NCBI GenBank assembly: GCA_027858455.1
Contig: JAQICQ010000115.1
Location: 1-15,918, forward strand
Source: Elusimicrobiota bacterium
GTDB taxonomy: Bacteria > CG03 > SLGR01 > JAGXOG01
Direction of reading: 5' to 3'
Length of the DNA: 15,918 nucleotides
A model generated the notes under the pieces. The model saw only the letters and a program-made list of their open reading frames with translations, searched no databases and had not been told where the DNA came from. The position numbers were made by a program, and so were the translations under genes. Every line of letters starts with the position of its first letter. The stretch's first letter is position 1. Positions 6,172-12,399 of the stretch are shown piece by piece.

Positions 6172-7380
6172 TTACGCACCGAATTTTTTCAGCCGGGAAC
6201 TTTGCGCAAGCAGCAGCTGCATAACATTTTTTGCGTACATAGTACCGCAAACCCCCTCTGCGCAGGTACTCTCATCAAACTTACTGCCTCTGTCTTTCCT
6301 TAAATTCTGTCCGTAAATTAGTAAAGGATTAGGATGCCATGAATGGGCCGACATAGTAGTGGGCGTAGAATGATCTGCGGTTACGCATATAACATCGGGA
6401 CCGAGTTTCAGTATTTCCGGCAGATGGCTGTCAAATTCTTCCATAACCTTTACCTTGCCCTTGCGGTTGCCGTCTTCTCCGTAAGAGTCGGTTTTCTTTA
6501 TATGAAAATAAAAAAAATCGAAATTGTTAAAATCTTCTTTAAGCGAAGTTATCTCGTCTTCTATAGTATTAAGGTCTTCAGCTACTTCCATTCCTACTAT
6601 CCTTGAGAGTCCTTTATACATTGGATATGTGGCAATTGCCCGTGCATTAAGACCATATCTTTCTTTAAATCCGTTTATTGCAGGCTTTTTCGCAATACCT
6701 CTCAAAAGACACGTATTTGCTTTCTCTTCGCCGGCAAGTACTACATGTAAGTTCTTAATAAACTTATTTGCTATATCTGCGGCTTTAGAAGATTTTTCAT
6801 CTGTATTTTGAACAAGTTTTTCTTTTTTATTTACTTCTTCCGGGTCGGCATCAAGCAATCCGTCATGTAAATTTTCACCGGTAAAAACAACCACAAACCT
6901 GTGCTCTTTGCCGGGATAAACTTCAATTTTTACATCATCAATCTTATCTATATTTTTATTTATAATTTTGCAGAGCCGCTCATTTTCTTCAGTCGGTATT
7001 CTTCCCGCGCGCCGGTCAAGTATAATGCCGTCTTTGTTTCTTGTAGCAAAATTTGCTCTGGCCGCCAGCTGATTTGATTTAAGTTCTATCCCGATCCCAT
7101 AGGCCTCCAGCACGCCGCGTCCGATTTCATGCTTAACAGGGTCATAACCAAAAAGAGACAGGTGTGCCGGCCCCGACCCCGGAGTAATACCGTAATCAAT
7201 CGGCAGTGTAAGTCCGAGTTCGGATTTCCCGGCAAGTTTGTCCATATTAGGGATATCCGCCTGCTCTAAAGCAGTCTTGCCGGACTCATCCGGCAAATCC
7301 CCGGCGCCGTCCATTACCACCAAAACTATTTTTGTATTATTTTCTTTAATAAGATTTTTAAGTTTATCTTCACCAATCAT
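6172..7380 (-). CDS. apgM: 2,3-bisphosphoglycerate-independent phosphoglycerate mutase, archaeal (ApgM) type
   Basis: A 402-residue enzyme of the alkaline-phosphatase superfamily that interconverts 3- and 2-phosphoglycerate in glycolysis and gluconeogenesis. The N-terminus has a metal-binding motif, VVMDGAGDLP (Asp24). The expected catalytic-serine loop is TPGSGPAHLSLFGYDP (about residues 66-81). It is followed by IGRGVLEAYGIGIEL and DRRAGRIPTEENERLC, which are typical of bacterial ApgM proteins. Near the C-terminus VTADHSTPT and HSWHPNPLLI supply further metal ligands. Length fits ApgM (about 400) rather than the long GpmI type (about 510). Related enzymes of this fold include a proposed homoserine kinase, but the motifs here fit the mutase better. 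The start has GGGGA 6 nt upstream and overlaps trxB by 11 nt. It is followed by the longest gap between genes in the window (73 bp). Confidence 0.92.
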   Translation of the reverse strand: MIGEDKLKNLIKENNTKIVLVVMDGAGDLPDESGKTALEQADIPNMDKLAGKSELGLTLPIDYGITPGSGPAHLSLFGYDPVKHEIGRGVLEAYGIGIELKSNQLAARANFATRNKDGIILDRRAGRIPTEENERLCKIINKNIDKIDDVKIEVYPGKEHRFVVVFTGENLHDGLLDADPEEVNKKEKLVQNTDEKSSKAADIANKFIKNLHVVLAGEEKANTCLLRGIAKKPAINGFKERYGLNARAIATYPMYKGLSRIVGMEVAEDLNTIEDEITSLKEDFNNFDFFYFHIKKTDSYGEDGNRKGKVKVMEEFDSHLPEILKLGPDVICVTADHSTPTTMSAHSWHPNPLLIYGQNLRKDRGSKFDESTCAEGVCGTMYAKNVMQLLLAQSSRLKKFGA

Positions 7381-8293
7381 AAGCTGTCCCCTTTTGTTTT
7401 TCTACATACTTTCTGGATTCTTCTGCGGCAAACGCTCCGTCGCCGCATGCAGTTACAACTTGCCGAAATGAACCGACACGGCAATCTCCTGCGGTAAATA
7501 CCCCTTCTTTGGAAGTTTGGTAGTTACTGTCTGCTATTATAAAACCACTCTTCATGTCAACAAAATCTTTAACGGATTCTGTATTTGGCATTAGTCCGGC
7601 AAAAATAAAAACCCCCTCCGCTTCAATTTCTTTTGAGCTGCTCAGCTTTACGGATTTCACCCTGTCGTCCCCCTTAATTTCTTTAATTTCATCACCCAGC
7701 AGAAGCTCTATCTTTGGATTATTTTTTACAGCTTCGGCTACTTTTCCGACAGCCCTAAGCTTCGGACGGCGATGTATCTGAATAACTTTCTTTGCAAAAC
7801 GCGTAAGATAAACCGCTTCTTCACATGCCGTATTGCCCCCACCGACCACCATCACAGTTTTATCTTGGTAAAGCGGGCCGTCGCATACGGCGCAGTAAGA
7901 AACCCCCATCCCCGTAAATTCAGCCTCGCCTTTAACACCGAGTTTTCTCATTGAAGCTCCCATTGCTATTATAACCGATACAGCCCTATATTCTTCATCG
8001 GTAGTTTTTATAATATAGCCGTCATCAGAATTTCGGAAACTTTTAATATCGCCTCTTATTATCCGCGCACCGAATTTTTTTGCCTGCTTTTCCATATCAC
8101 CGGACAATTTAAAACTCTCCACCCCGTCGGGGAAACCCGGATAATTTTCAATACTTTCAGACAGCCAGAGCTGACCGCCCGGCTGGCCTTTTTCAATTAT
8201 CGCAACATCTTTTCCTGCCCGCGCGGCATATATAGCCGCCGTAAGCCCTGCCGGCCCGCCGCCGGCTATTATAATATCTGCTGATTTATTCAT
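7370..8293 (-). CDS. trxB: Thioredoxin-disulfide reductase
   Basis: A 307-residue FAD- and NAD(P)H-dependent enzyme that reduces thioredoxin in the cytoplasm. It shows the FAD-binding loop GGGPAGLTAAIYAARAG (about residues 11-27), the redox-active CAVC pair (Cys134, Cys137), the nucleotide-binding loop GGGNTACEEA (151-160), HRRPKLRA (174-181), whose arginines fit the NADPH 2'-phosphate site, and the C-terminal FAD motif GVFTAGDCR. Length and order of domains are normal for the low-molecular-weight bacterial type. The ATG overlaps the end of the phosphatase gene by 8 nt and has AGGAG 7 nt upstream. It overlaps the following apgM start by 11 nt. No thioredoxin gene is in the window. Identification is secure; ferredoxin- or NADH-using variants exist, but the HRR motif favours NADPH. 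Confidence 0.96.
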   Translation of the reverse strand: MNKSADIIIAGGGPAGLTAAIYAARAGKDVAIIEKGQPGGQLWLSESIENYPGFPDGVESFKLSGDMEKQAKKFGARIIRGDIKSFRNSDDGYIIKTTDEEYRAVSVIIAMGASMRKLGVKGEAEFTGMGVSYCAVCDGPLYQDKTVMVVGGGNTACEEAVYLTRFAKKVIQIHRRPKLRAVGKVAEAVKNNPKIELLLGDEIKEIKGDDRVKSVKLSSSKEIEAEGVFIFAGLMPNTESVKDFVDMKSGFIIADSNYQTSKEGVFTAGDCRVGSFRQVVTACGDGAFAAEESRKYVEKQKGTAYDW

Positions 8294-9071
8294 TTAACAT
8301 CTCCTGCATTTCATTATGTATAATTCCGTTAGAAACTAAAATTTTATTATCATATATACTGTATTTCCCACCGTCAAAATCCGTAACCTTCCCGCCGGCC
8401 TCAGTAACTATCAATACCCCCGCGGCTGTATCCCACGGATTAAGTTCCATCTCCCAGAAACCGTCAAATTTACCTGCCGCAACAGAACATAAATCCAAAG
8501 CAGCTGCTCCGGGCCGGCGAACCGCCTGAGTTTTTAATAAAAACTTATTGAAATTATCTATATTTCCCCGGCTTTCGGCAATATCATACGGAAACCCTGT
8601 TGCCAACATAGACCTTTCTAAACTTTTAATTTCACTGACTTTTATATCTTTACCGTTTAAAAAAGCGCCGGCGCCTTTTGAAGCCATGTAAAATTCATTT
8701 AAATACGGGGCATATACTGCACCGGCGATTATCTGACCTTCAGGGTTTTGGAGCGCTATTGAAACACAAAAAAAACCAAACCCGTGAGCGTAATTTGAAG
8801 TGCCGTCAAGCGGGTCTATTACCCATCGGAATTTACCCTCAATGTTTTCATACTCTCCTTCCTCGGCAAGTATTGAGTGGCCGGGAAAATTTTTTCTTAT
8901 AATATTTACAATGAGCTTTTCGCTTTCGGTATCCATCTTTGTAACAAGGTTTATACGGCCTTTATAACTTATTTCACGAGGTCCGGCAAAATTTTTTAAA
9001 AGTAATTTACCCGCCTCTTTTGCCGCTTTTTTTGCTACCTCAGCGTATATTTTATTATTATTGTTCCCCAT
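8286..9071 (-). CDS. suhB: Inositol monophosphatase family protein (SuhB-like)
   Basis: A 261-residue Mg2+-dependent, Li+-sensitive-type sugar or inositol phosphatase of the cytoplasm. Metal-binding motifs are complete: LAEEGEYE (Glu70, Glu71), WVIDPLDGTSNYAHGF (Asp86, Asp89, Thr91) and PWDTAAGVLIVTEAGG (Asp214). The N-terminal TKMDTESEK motif of the family is also present. Length is normal. Family members act on inositol-1-phosphate, on 3'-phosphoadenosine phosphate or on fructose-1,6-bisphosphate, and the sequence does not decide between them. In enterobacteria SuhB also binds ribosomal-RNA transcription complexes. The start lies inside tonB with a 37-nt overlap. It is supported by AGGAGGAG about 11 nt upstream and by the fact that the next Met (residue 46) would remove family sequence. 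The gene runs into trxB with an 8-nt overlap. Confidence 0.9.
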   Translation of the reverse strand: MGNNNNKIYAEVAKKAAKEAGKLLLKNFAGPREISYKGRINLVTKMDTESEKLIVNIIRKNFPGHSILAEEGEYENIEGKFRWVIDPLDGTSNYAHGFGFFCVSIALQNPEGQIIAGAVYAPYLNEFYMASKGAGAFLNGKDIKVSEIKSLERSMLATGFPYDIAESRGNIDNFNKFLLKTQAVRRPGAAALDLCSVAAGKFDGFWEMELNPWDTAAGVLIVTEAGGKVTDFDGGKYSIYDNKILVSNGIIHNEMQEMLNE

Positions 9072-9715
9072 TGGGTTTTTTGCTCCTCCTGTGATGAAAG
9101 CGGCGAAAACCTGTATTGATTTACAGCCCTCAGAGCCCTTGAATCAAAATCAGGATACCCCGAGGTCTTGGCTAATTCCACCGATTCTACAATTCCGTCC
9201 GGGGTTACCCAGAATTTAAGTTTAACCTCTCCCTCAACACCTTTCTCTTCGGCCCATGCAGGATATTCCGGATATACCTTATTTAAAACTTTCCGCCGCG
9301 CAACCGGCCCGGATATTACCATTGCTTCATCCTTGCCGGGCCCCTCGGACAAACCCGCGCTTTCTCTTCTTCCGGGAACTACCTTTAAGGTCTCTTTTTT
9401 AACCGGAGCATCGTTATCTATACGGACCAAATCCGGCATAGTGGGAGAAAGCGATTCAACCTCCTCGCCGGTTTCATAATCGCGCGCGTCAACGGGAATA
9501 TCGGGCTTGTTTAATTCTGGCTCTTCAATAGATGGTTCCGGCATTTCAGAAATTCCTTTTGAATAATCAGGAATCTGCTCGGTAATATCGGGAAAAGTTG
9601 CTATTGAAACTTCAACCCAGTCATTTTTTTTAACCCCCTGCCATGGATAAGGCACAAAAACAACAATTAATATATGCAGTAACGCAGATATAATTATACT
9701 GTTTTTAAAACTCAT
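9035..9715 (-). CDS. tonB: TonB family energy-transducing protein
   Basis: A 226-residue protein expected to span the periplasm, passing force from ExbB-ExbD to an outer-membrane receptor. Residues about 6-22 are the N-terminal membrane anchor. They contain Ser10 and His14 with three residues between them, the same S-x3-H spacing as in the functional SHLS motif of E. coli TonB. Residues about 45-135 are an acidic, Pro/Glu-rich linker, including EMPEPSIEEPELNKPDIP. The C-terminal TonB domain covers about residues 145-226, with VYPEYPAWAEEKGVEGEV, the Gly-Tyr-Pro turn SGYPDFD, the family stretch ALRAVNQYRFSP and a last strand GTIIIKYTLR. GAGAG upstream acts as the ribosome site. The 3' end overlaps the next gene by 37 nt. 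The target receptor is probably the barrel three genes upstream. Confidence 0.93.
   Translation of the reverse strand: MSFKNSIIISALLHILIVVFVPYPWQGVKKNDWVEVSIATFPDITEQIPDYSKGISEMPEPSIEEPELNKPDIPVDARDYETGEEVESLSPTMPDLVRIDNDAPVKKETLKVVPGRRESAGLSEGPGKDEAMVISGPVARRKVLNKVYPEYPAWAEEKGVEGEVKLKFWVTPDGIVESVELAKTSGYPDFDSRALRAVNQYRFSPLSSQEEQKTQWGTIIIKYTLR
9083..9090 (-). promoter_or_regulatory. Ribosome binding site of the phosphatase gene, inside tonB
   Basis: AGGAGGAG lies 11 nt before the ATG at 9071 and is entirely within the tonB coding region. It supports the overlapping start of the inositol-monophosphatase-family gene. The spacing is somewhat long. Confidence 0.6.
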
Positions 9716-9718
9716 CTC

Positions 9719-10129
9719 TCACCGGATTTTCTCGGTAGCTATCGCCAGACGGTTAACCCCGGACTGCCTTGCTATATCAAGAGCTTTTACCACTAACCCG
9801 TGCGATACTTTGCTGTCCGCCCGAATTATTAATAACCTGCTGGCTTCACCGCTGTAAGTATCTATTAAAACTCTTTTTAACGTGGCAAAAGATACCGGAT
9901 CCTGATCCAGAAGAAGCGCATTATCCGCTGTTATTGTTAAAACATGTCTTTGTTTTAGCTGGTCTTTTGCGGTAACTGCCTTAGGCAATTTCACGTCTAT
10001 GCCCGGTTCCAGGACAAACGACGAAGTGATCATAAAAAATATTAACAGAAGAAATACTATGTCGGCCATAGGGGCCATATTTGAAAAGAGCCCTGTTTCT
10101 TCCCGTTTTTCTTTAAATCTCTCAAACAT
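9719..10129 (-). CDS. exbD: ExbD/TolR-family biopolymer transport protein
   Basis: Partner of ExbB in the TonB energising complex: a single-pass inner-membrane protein with a periplasmic domain, 136 residues with the start chosen here. Residues about 18-37 form the membrane segment, and NMAPMADIVFLLLIFFM carries the conserved proton-carrying aspartate (Asp23). The periplasmic part begins EPGIDVKLPKA and includes TITADN and LLIIRADSKV, as in ExbD. The frame is also open upstream to an ATG at 10255, which would add 42 residues of ELSG/ELSR repeats. That longer form is rejected because the extension is only the exbB repeat read in another frame and because GGGAG sits 7 nt before the ATG at 10129. 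The start lies one base after the exbB stop, which favours translational coupling. The downstream gap to tonB is 3 bp. Confidence 0.93.
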   Translation of the reverse strand: MFERFKEKREETGLFSNMAPMADIVFLLLIFFMITSSFVLEPGIDVKLPKAVTAKDQLKQRHVLTITADNALLLDQDPVSFATLKRVLIDTYSGEASRLLIIRADSKVSHGLVVKALDIARQSGVNRLAIATEKIR

Positions 10130-10130
10130 A

Positions 10131-10886
10131 TCAGTTCTCCCGCTCAGTTCCCTGATCAGTTCTCTTCTCAGTTCCCCGCTCAGTTCCCTGCTCAGTTCCC
10201 CGCTCAGTTCCCCGCTCAGTTCCCTGCTCAGTTTCCCGCAAATCCTCTCCGGCAACCGAATCTGCCGCTGCCGGTAATACTATATTTTCACTTTCTATAA
10301 GATCTAAAAGGTTTCTGGAAATTTTTTCCGTTTCAAGCATTACAGTCTCTGCCTGATGTGAAAAATAATAATAAGCTATCAGCGCGGGTATTGCTATGAT
10401 TAACCCGGCCGCAGTTGTAGTCAATGCCTGGGCTATACCGTCGGCCACTATAGCCGGGGAAGTAGTATTTGCGCCAGCTATAGAATTAAAAGCGTTTATC
10501 ATGCCGAGCACCGTTCCCGTAAACCCCATGAGTGTAGATATACTGCCTATTGTATTTAAAGCCGGTAAGTATTTTTTAAGTAAGGGAACCTCAATTAAGG
10601 CCTCCCGCTCAAAAGCCTCTTCTATCTTTTCCACCCCTCTGTCGTAATGATGAAGGCCGGCCTTCAAAATATTTGCTATCGGCCCGACTGTCTTTTGAGC
10701 ATAGGCTATTGCTGCCTGGGGACCGTGGGAACGGAGCTTATCCTTGATTCCGGTAAATAATTTATCTTCATCCGTCCTTATTTTTCTGAAATACAGGAAC
10801 CGGTTTATTATTATGGCTATCACCAAAACCGATGCCACCAGCAGCAGATACATCATAACCCCGCCTTTTACAATAAAAGTAAACAT
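10131..10886 (-). CDS. exbB: ExbB/TolQ/MotA-family proton channel protein with a repetitive C-terminal tail
   Basis: Inner-membrane proton-channel subunit that, with ExbD, turns proton motive force into movement of TonB. Three membrane segments are visible, at about residues 10-31, 108-133 and 155-176. The last two carry the family signature (STLMGFTGTVLGMINAF and TTTAAGLIIAIPALI). The cytoplasmic loop between segments 1 and 2 contains EKIEEAFEREA, as in the family. From about residue 218 the protein ends in a charged tail of four-residue units (ETEQ, GTER, GTER, GTEQ and so on, ending GTEREN), coded by a 12-bp tandem repeat. The tail is not part of the family core. The TGA stop is made by one extra base in the last repeat unit and lies one base from the exbD start. 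The start is well supported by AAGGAGG 9 nt upstream. ExbB is preferred over TolQ because a TonB-type gene follows. Confidence 0.93.
   Translation of the reverse strand: MFTFIVKGGVMMYLLLVASVLVIAIIINRFLYFRKIRTDEDKLFTGIKDKLRSHGPQAAIAYAQKTVGPIANILKAGLHHYDRGVEKIEEAFEREALIEVPLLKKYLPALNTIGSISTLMGFTGTVLGMINAFNSIAGANTTSPAIVADGIAQALTTTAAGLIIAIPALIAYYYFSHQAETVMLETEKISRNLLDLIESENIVLPAAADSVAGEDLRETEQGTERGTERGTEQGTERGTEKRTDQGTEREN
10132..10240. repeat. 12-bp tandem repeat across the exbB/exbD junction
   Basis: About nine degenerate copies of a 12-bp unit (coding-strand consensus GGGGAACTGAGC) are read in the exbB frame as GTER/GTEQ units. Units start at about 10145, 10157, 10169, 10181, 10193, 10205, 10217 and 10229, all 12 bp apart. 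The last one before exbD (10132-10144) is 13 bp. Two of the three coding-strand frames are open through the array (GTER and GELS); the third meets TGA in each unit. Every unit also carries a purine-rich GGGGAA that resembles a ribosome site. Confidence 0.95.
10137..10141 (-). promoter_or_regulatory. Ribosome binding site that decides the exbD start
   Basis: GGGAG lies 7 nt before the exbD ATG at 10129, inside the last, odd-length unit of the tandem repeat and inside the exbB coding end. The extra base that ends exbB also turns the unit's GGGGAA into GGGAGAA, which contains this site. Confidence 0.7.
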
Positions 10887-10895
10887 ATTATTTTT

Positions 10896-10902
10896 CCTCC
10901 TT
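10896..10902 (-). promoter_or_regulatory. Ribosome binding site of exbB, overlapping the barrel gene stop
   Basis: AAGGAGG lies 9 nt before the exbB ATG at 10886, and its first two bases belong to the TAA stop of the barrel gene (TAAGGAGG). It is one of the strongest sites in the window and may allow efficient reinitiation after the barrel protein is made. Confidence 0.75.
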
Positions 10903-12397
10903 AATTATCTCTAATACCTAAATTTAAAATCACAAAAACTTTACTCTCTTCTCCTCTGAAACCCGCTGTGCGTATTATATCCGCCCCTAATATATTCTCA
11001 ACACCGGCGCATATATTAAAATCTTTATTTACCCGGTAGGTTAAAGATGTATTAACATCCATATACGGCTCTACAGTGCCACTAACAGTATTATCATTTT
11101 CAGTTATCCACTCTTTATGTTTACCGGCATATCTAATCCCCGCATCTAACTTTAATTTCTTAAAGGGACTTACATTAACATCAACATAAAATTCATTATA
11201 TATATCCGGCAGCTCTTTGCCGGCTTTTCGGTATATAAAACCGGACTTAAAAATATCTCCTCTGACAAATAAATGCGCTTTTGTGAATTTTACTTCCCCC
11301 GGCATATTACGAATATTGAAAAACCCCGAATTCTTTCCGAGAAAATCACTGCCGAGAAAATCACTGCCGAGAAAATAAATATGGTTTTCAACCCGGCTCA
11401 TGCTTAAATCAATTCCCGCTTCAAGATTGTCCCGCATGTGATTTATAACTTTCACTCCGACTTTATTTTCAACAGGATATTTGTAAAGCCTATCTAACTG
11501 AAGGTGCGTATACCCGGTTATAAAATCATACAAACTTTTTTTTATGCGCCTTTTTTTTACATATCCGGTAAGGCCAATATTATTTATACCTGCTGAAACC
11601 ATAATATCGTATATAAATTCCCTATCGTACCCCGCACCCAGGGAAAAAGCCGTTTCCCTGTAAACTTCGTTTAAGTAATTTAATTTAACTTCCGGTTCAA
11701 AAGCGGATTCCTGCCCGACTTTAAATTTATCAAGAACGACATCTGTATTTATGTGATGGTAATTATTAATCGGTAATGCCAGATTAAGCTTTAAATTTGT
11801 TTTTTGGGCATCTTCCTCGTCGCCGTTAAGGGCGGAAAACCCGCCGTCTATATCAATCTTTAAATTATCATACGCCATATATATATCAGCAGTTGCCGCA
11901 TAAAGGGATTTTAAGATTATAATATCATCCTGCCAGAAATCCAGCTGTCCGTTATAACCGTAACTTTCTTTGTTGCGGCCTCCGTTTAGCCGGGCTTTAA
12001 ACAATGAACTGTGTCCATCTTTTTGCTCCAGTGGATTTTTGCGGATGCCGTCGGCCTTATAGTTCATAAACCAGCCGGGTTGCCAATGCATATCATGGCT
12101 CAGAGCCAGTATATATTCTCCGCCCTCGCCCAGCCCGGAAGTAATATCCATGCCGTTTTGCCAGATGTAATCTTTCCGGGGATAACTCTTTTGAGGAAAC
12201 TTCACACCCGGTATATCTAAATAGCGGTTTTTATTTAAATACGGCCTGTCTTTTATTCTTTCGTCATAAAGCCCCGGCAGATCAGACCGGTCATATCCCC
12301 ACACATTTATATCCGGCAAATCAAGAGATCCTGCCTGCGCGTATAAAGACCTATAAACAAAAATTAAAATTGTCGCTGCAATATATAACTTTTTCAT
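10901..12397 (-). CDS. Outer-membrane beta-barrel, TonB-dependent-receptor-like, without a recognisable plug
   Basis: A 498-residue exported protein. Residues 1-20 are a signal peptide, probably cut after SLYA. The mature N-terminus holds LDLPDINVWG (residues 25-34), which resembles a TonB box. From about residue 85 to the end the sequence alternates polar and hydrophobic residues, with many Tyr, Trp and Phe and Gly/Asn/Asp turns, as in a transmembrane barrel. The C-terminal stretch GVENILGADIIRTAGFRG, followed by a final strand VFVILNLGI, matches how TonB-dependent receptors finish, although the last residue is Asn rather than an aromatic. The plug of about 130 residues expected after the TonB box is not seen; only about 50 residues separate the two parts. 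A five-residue repeat (FLGSD) sits near residues 341-354, probably in a loop. The gene lies 2 bp after the TPR gene and 14 bp before exbB. Substrate unknown; a porin-like or secretion-linked barrel is possible. Confidence 0.75.
   Translation of the reverse strand: MKKLYIAATILIFVYRSLYAQAGSLDLPDINVWGYDRSDLPGLYDERIKDRPYLNKNRYLDIPGVKFPQKSYPRKDYIWQNGMDITSGLGEGGEYILALSHDMHWQPGWFMNYKADGIRKNPLEQKDGHSSLFKARLNGGRNKESYGYNGQLDFWQDDIIILKSLYAATADIYMAYDNLKIDIDGGFSALNGDEEDAQKTNLKLNLALPINNYHHINTDVVLDKFKVGQESAFEPEVKLNYLNEVYRETAFSLGAGYDREFIYDIMVSAGINNIGLTGYVKKRRIKKSLYDFITGYTHLQLDRLYKYPVENKVGVKVINHMRDNLEAGIDLSMSRVENHIYFLGSDFLGSDFLGKNSGFFNIRNMPGEVKFTKAHLFVRGDIFKSGFIYRKAGKELPDIYNEFYVDVNVSPFKKLKLDAGIRYAGKHKEWITENDNTVSGTVEPYMDVNTSLTYRVNKDFNICAGVENILGADIIRTAGFRGEESKVFVILNLGIRDN
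11337..11376. repeat. 15-bp tandem repeat inside the barrel gene
   Basis: Two exact copies of a 15-bp unit (CCGAGAAAATCACTG on the plus strand, 11337-11351 and 11352-11366) are followed by a partial third copy of 10 bp. In the protein this gives FLGSD, FLGSD, FLG at about residues 341-354. The unit is a multiple of three, so copy changes keep the frame. Confidence 0.95.
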
Positions 12398-12399
12398 AT

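Noticed and set aside
9719..10255. Longer ExbD beginning at ATG 10255 with ELSG/ELSR repeats
   Set aside because: The extra 42 residues are the exbB repeat read in a second frame. The ATG at 10129 has GGGAG 7 nt upstream and starts directly before the ExbD membrane segment.
9999..10277. Plus-strand frame rich in SSLLSSPLSS
   Set aside because: It is the complement of the 12-bp repeat and of exbD/exbB. It has no ribosome site and no family resemblance.
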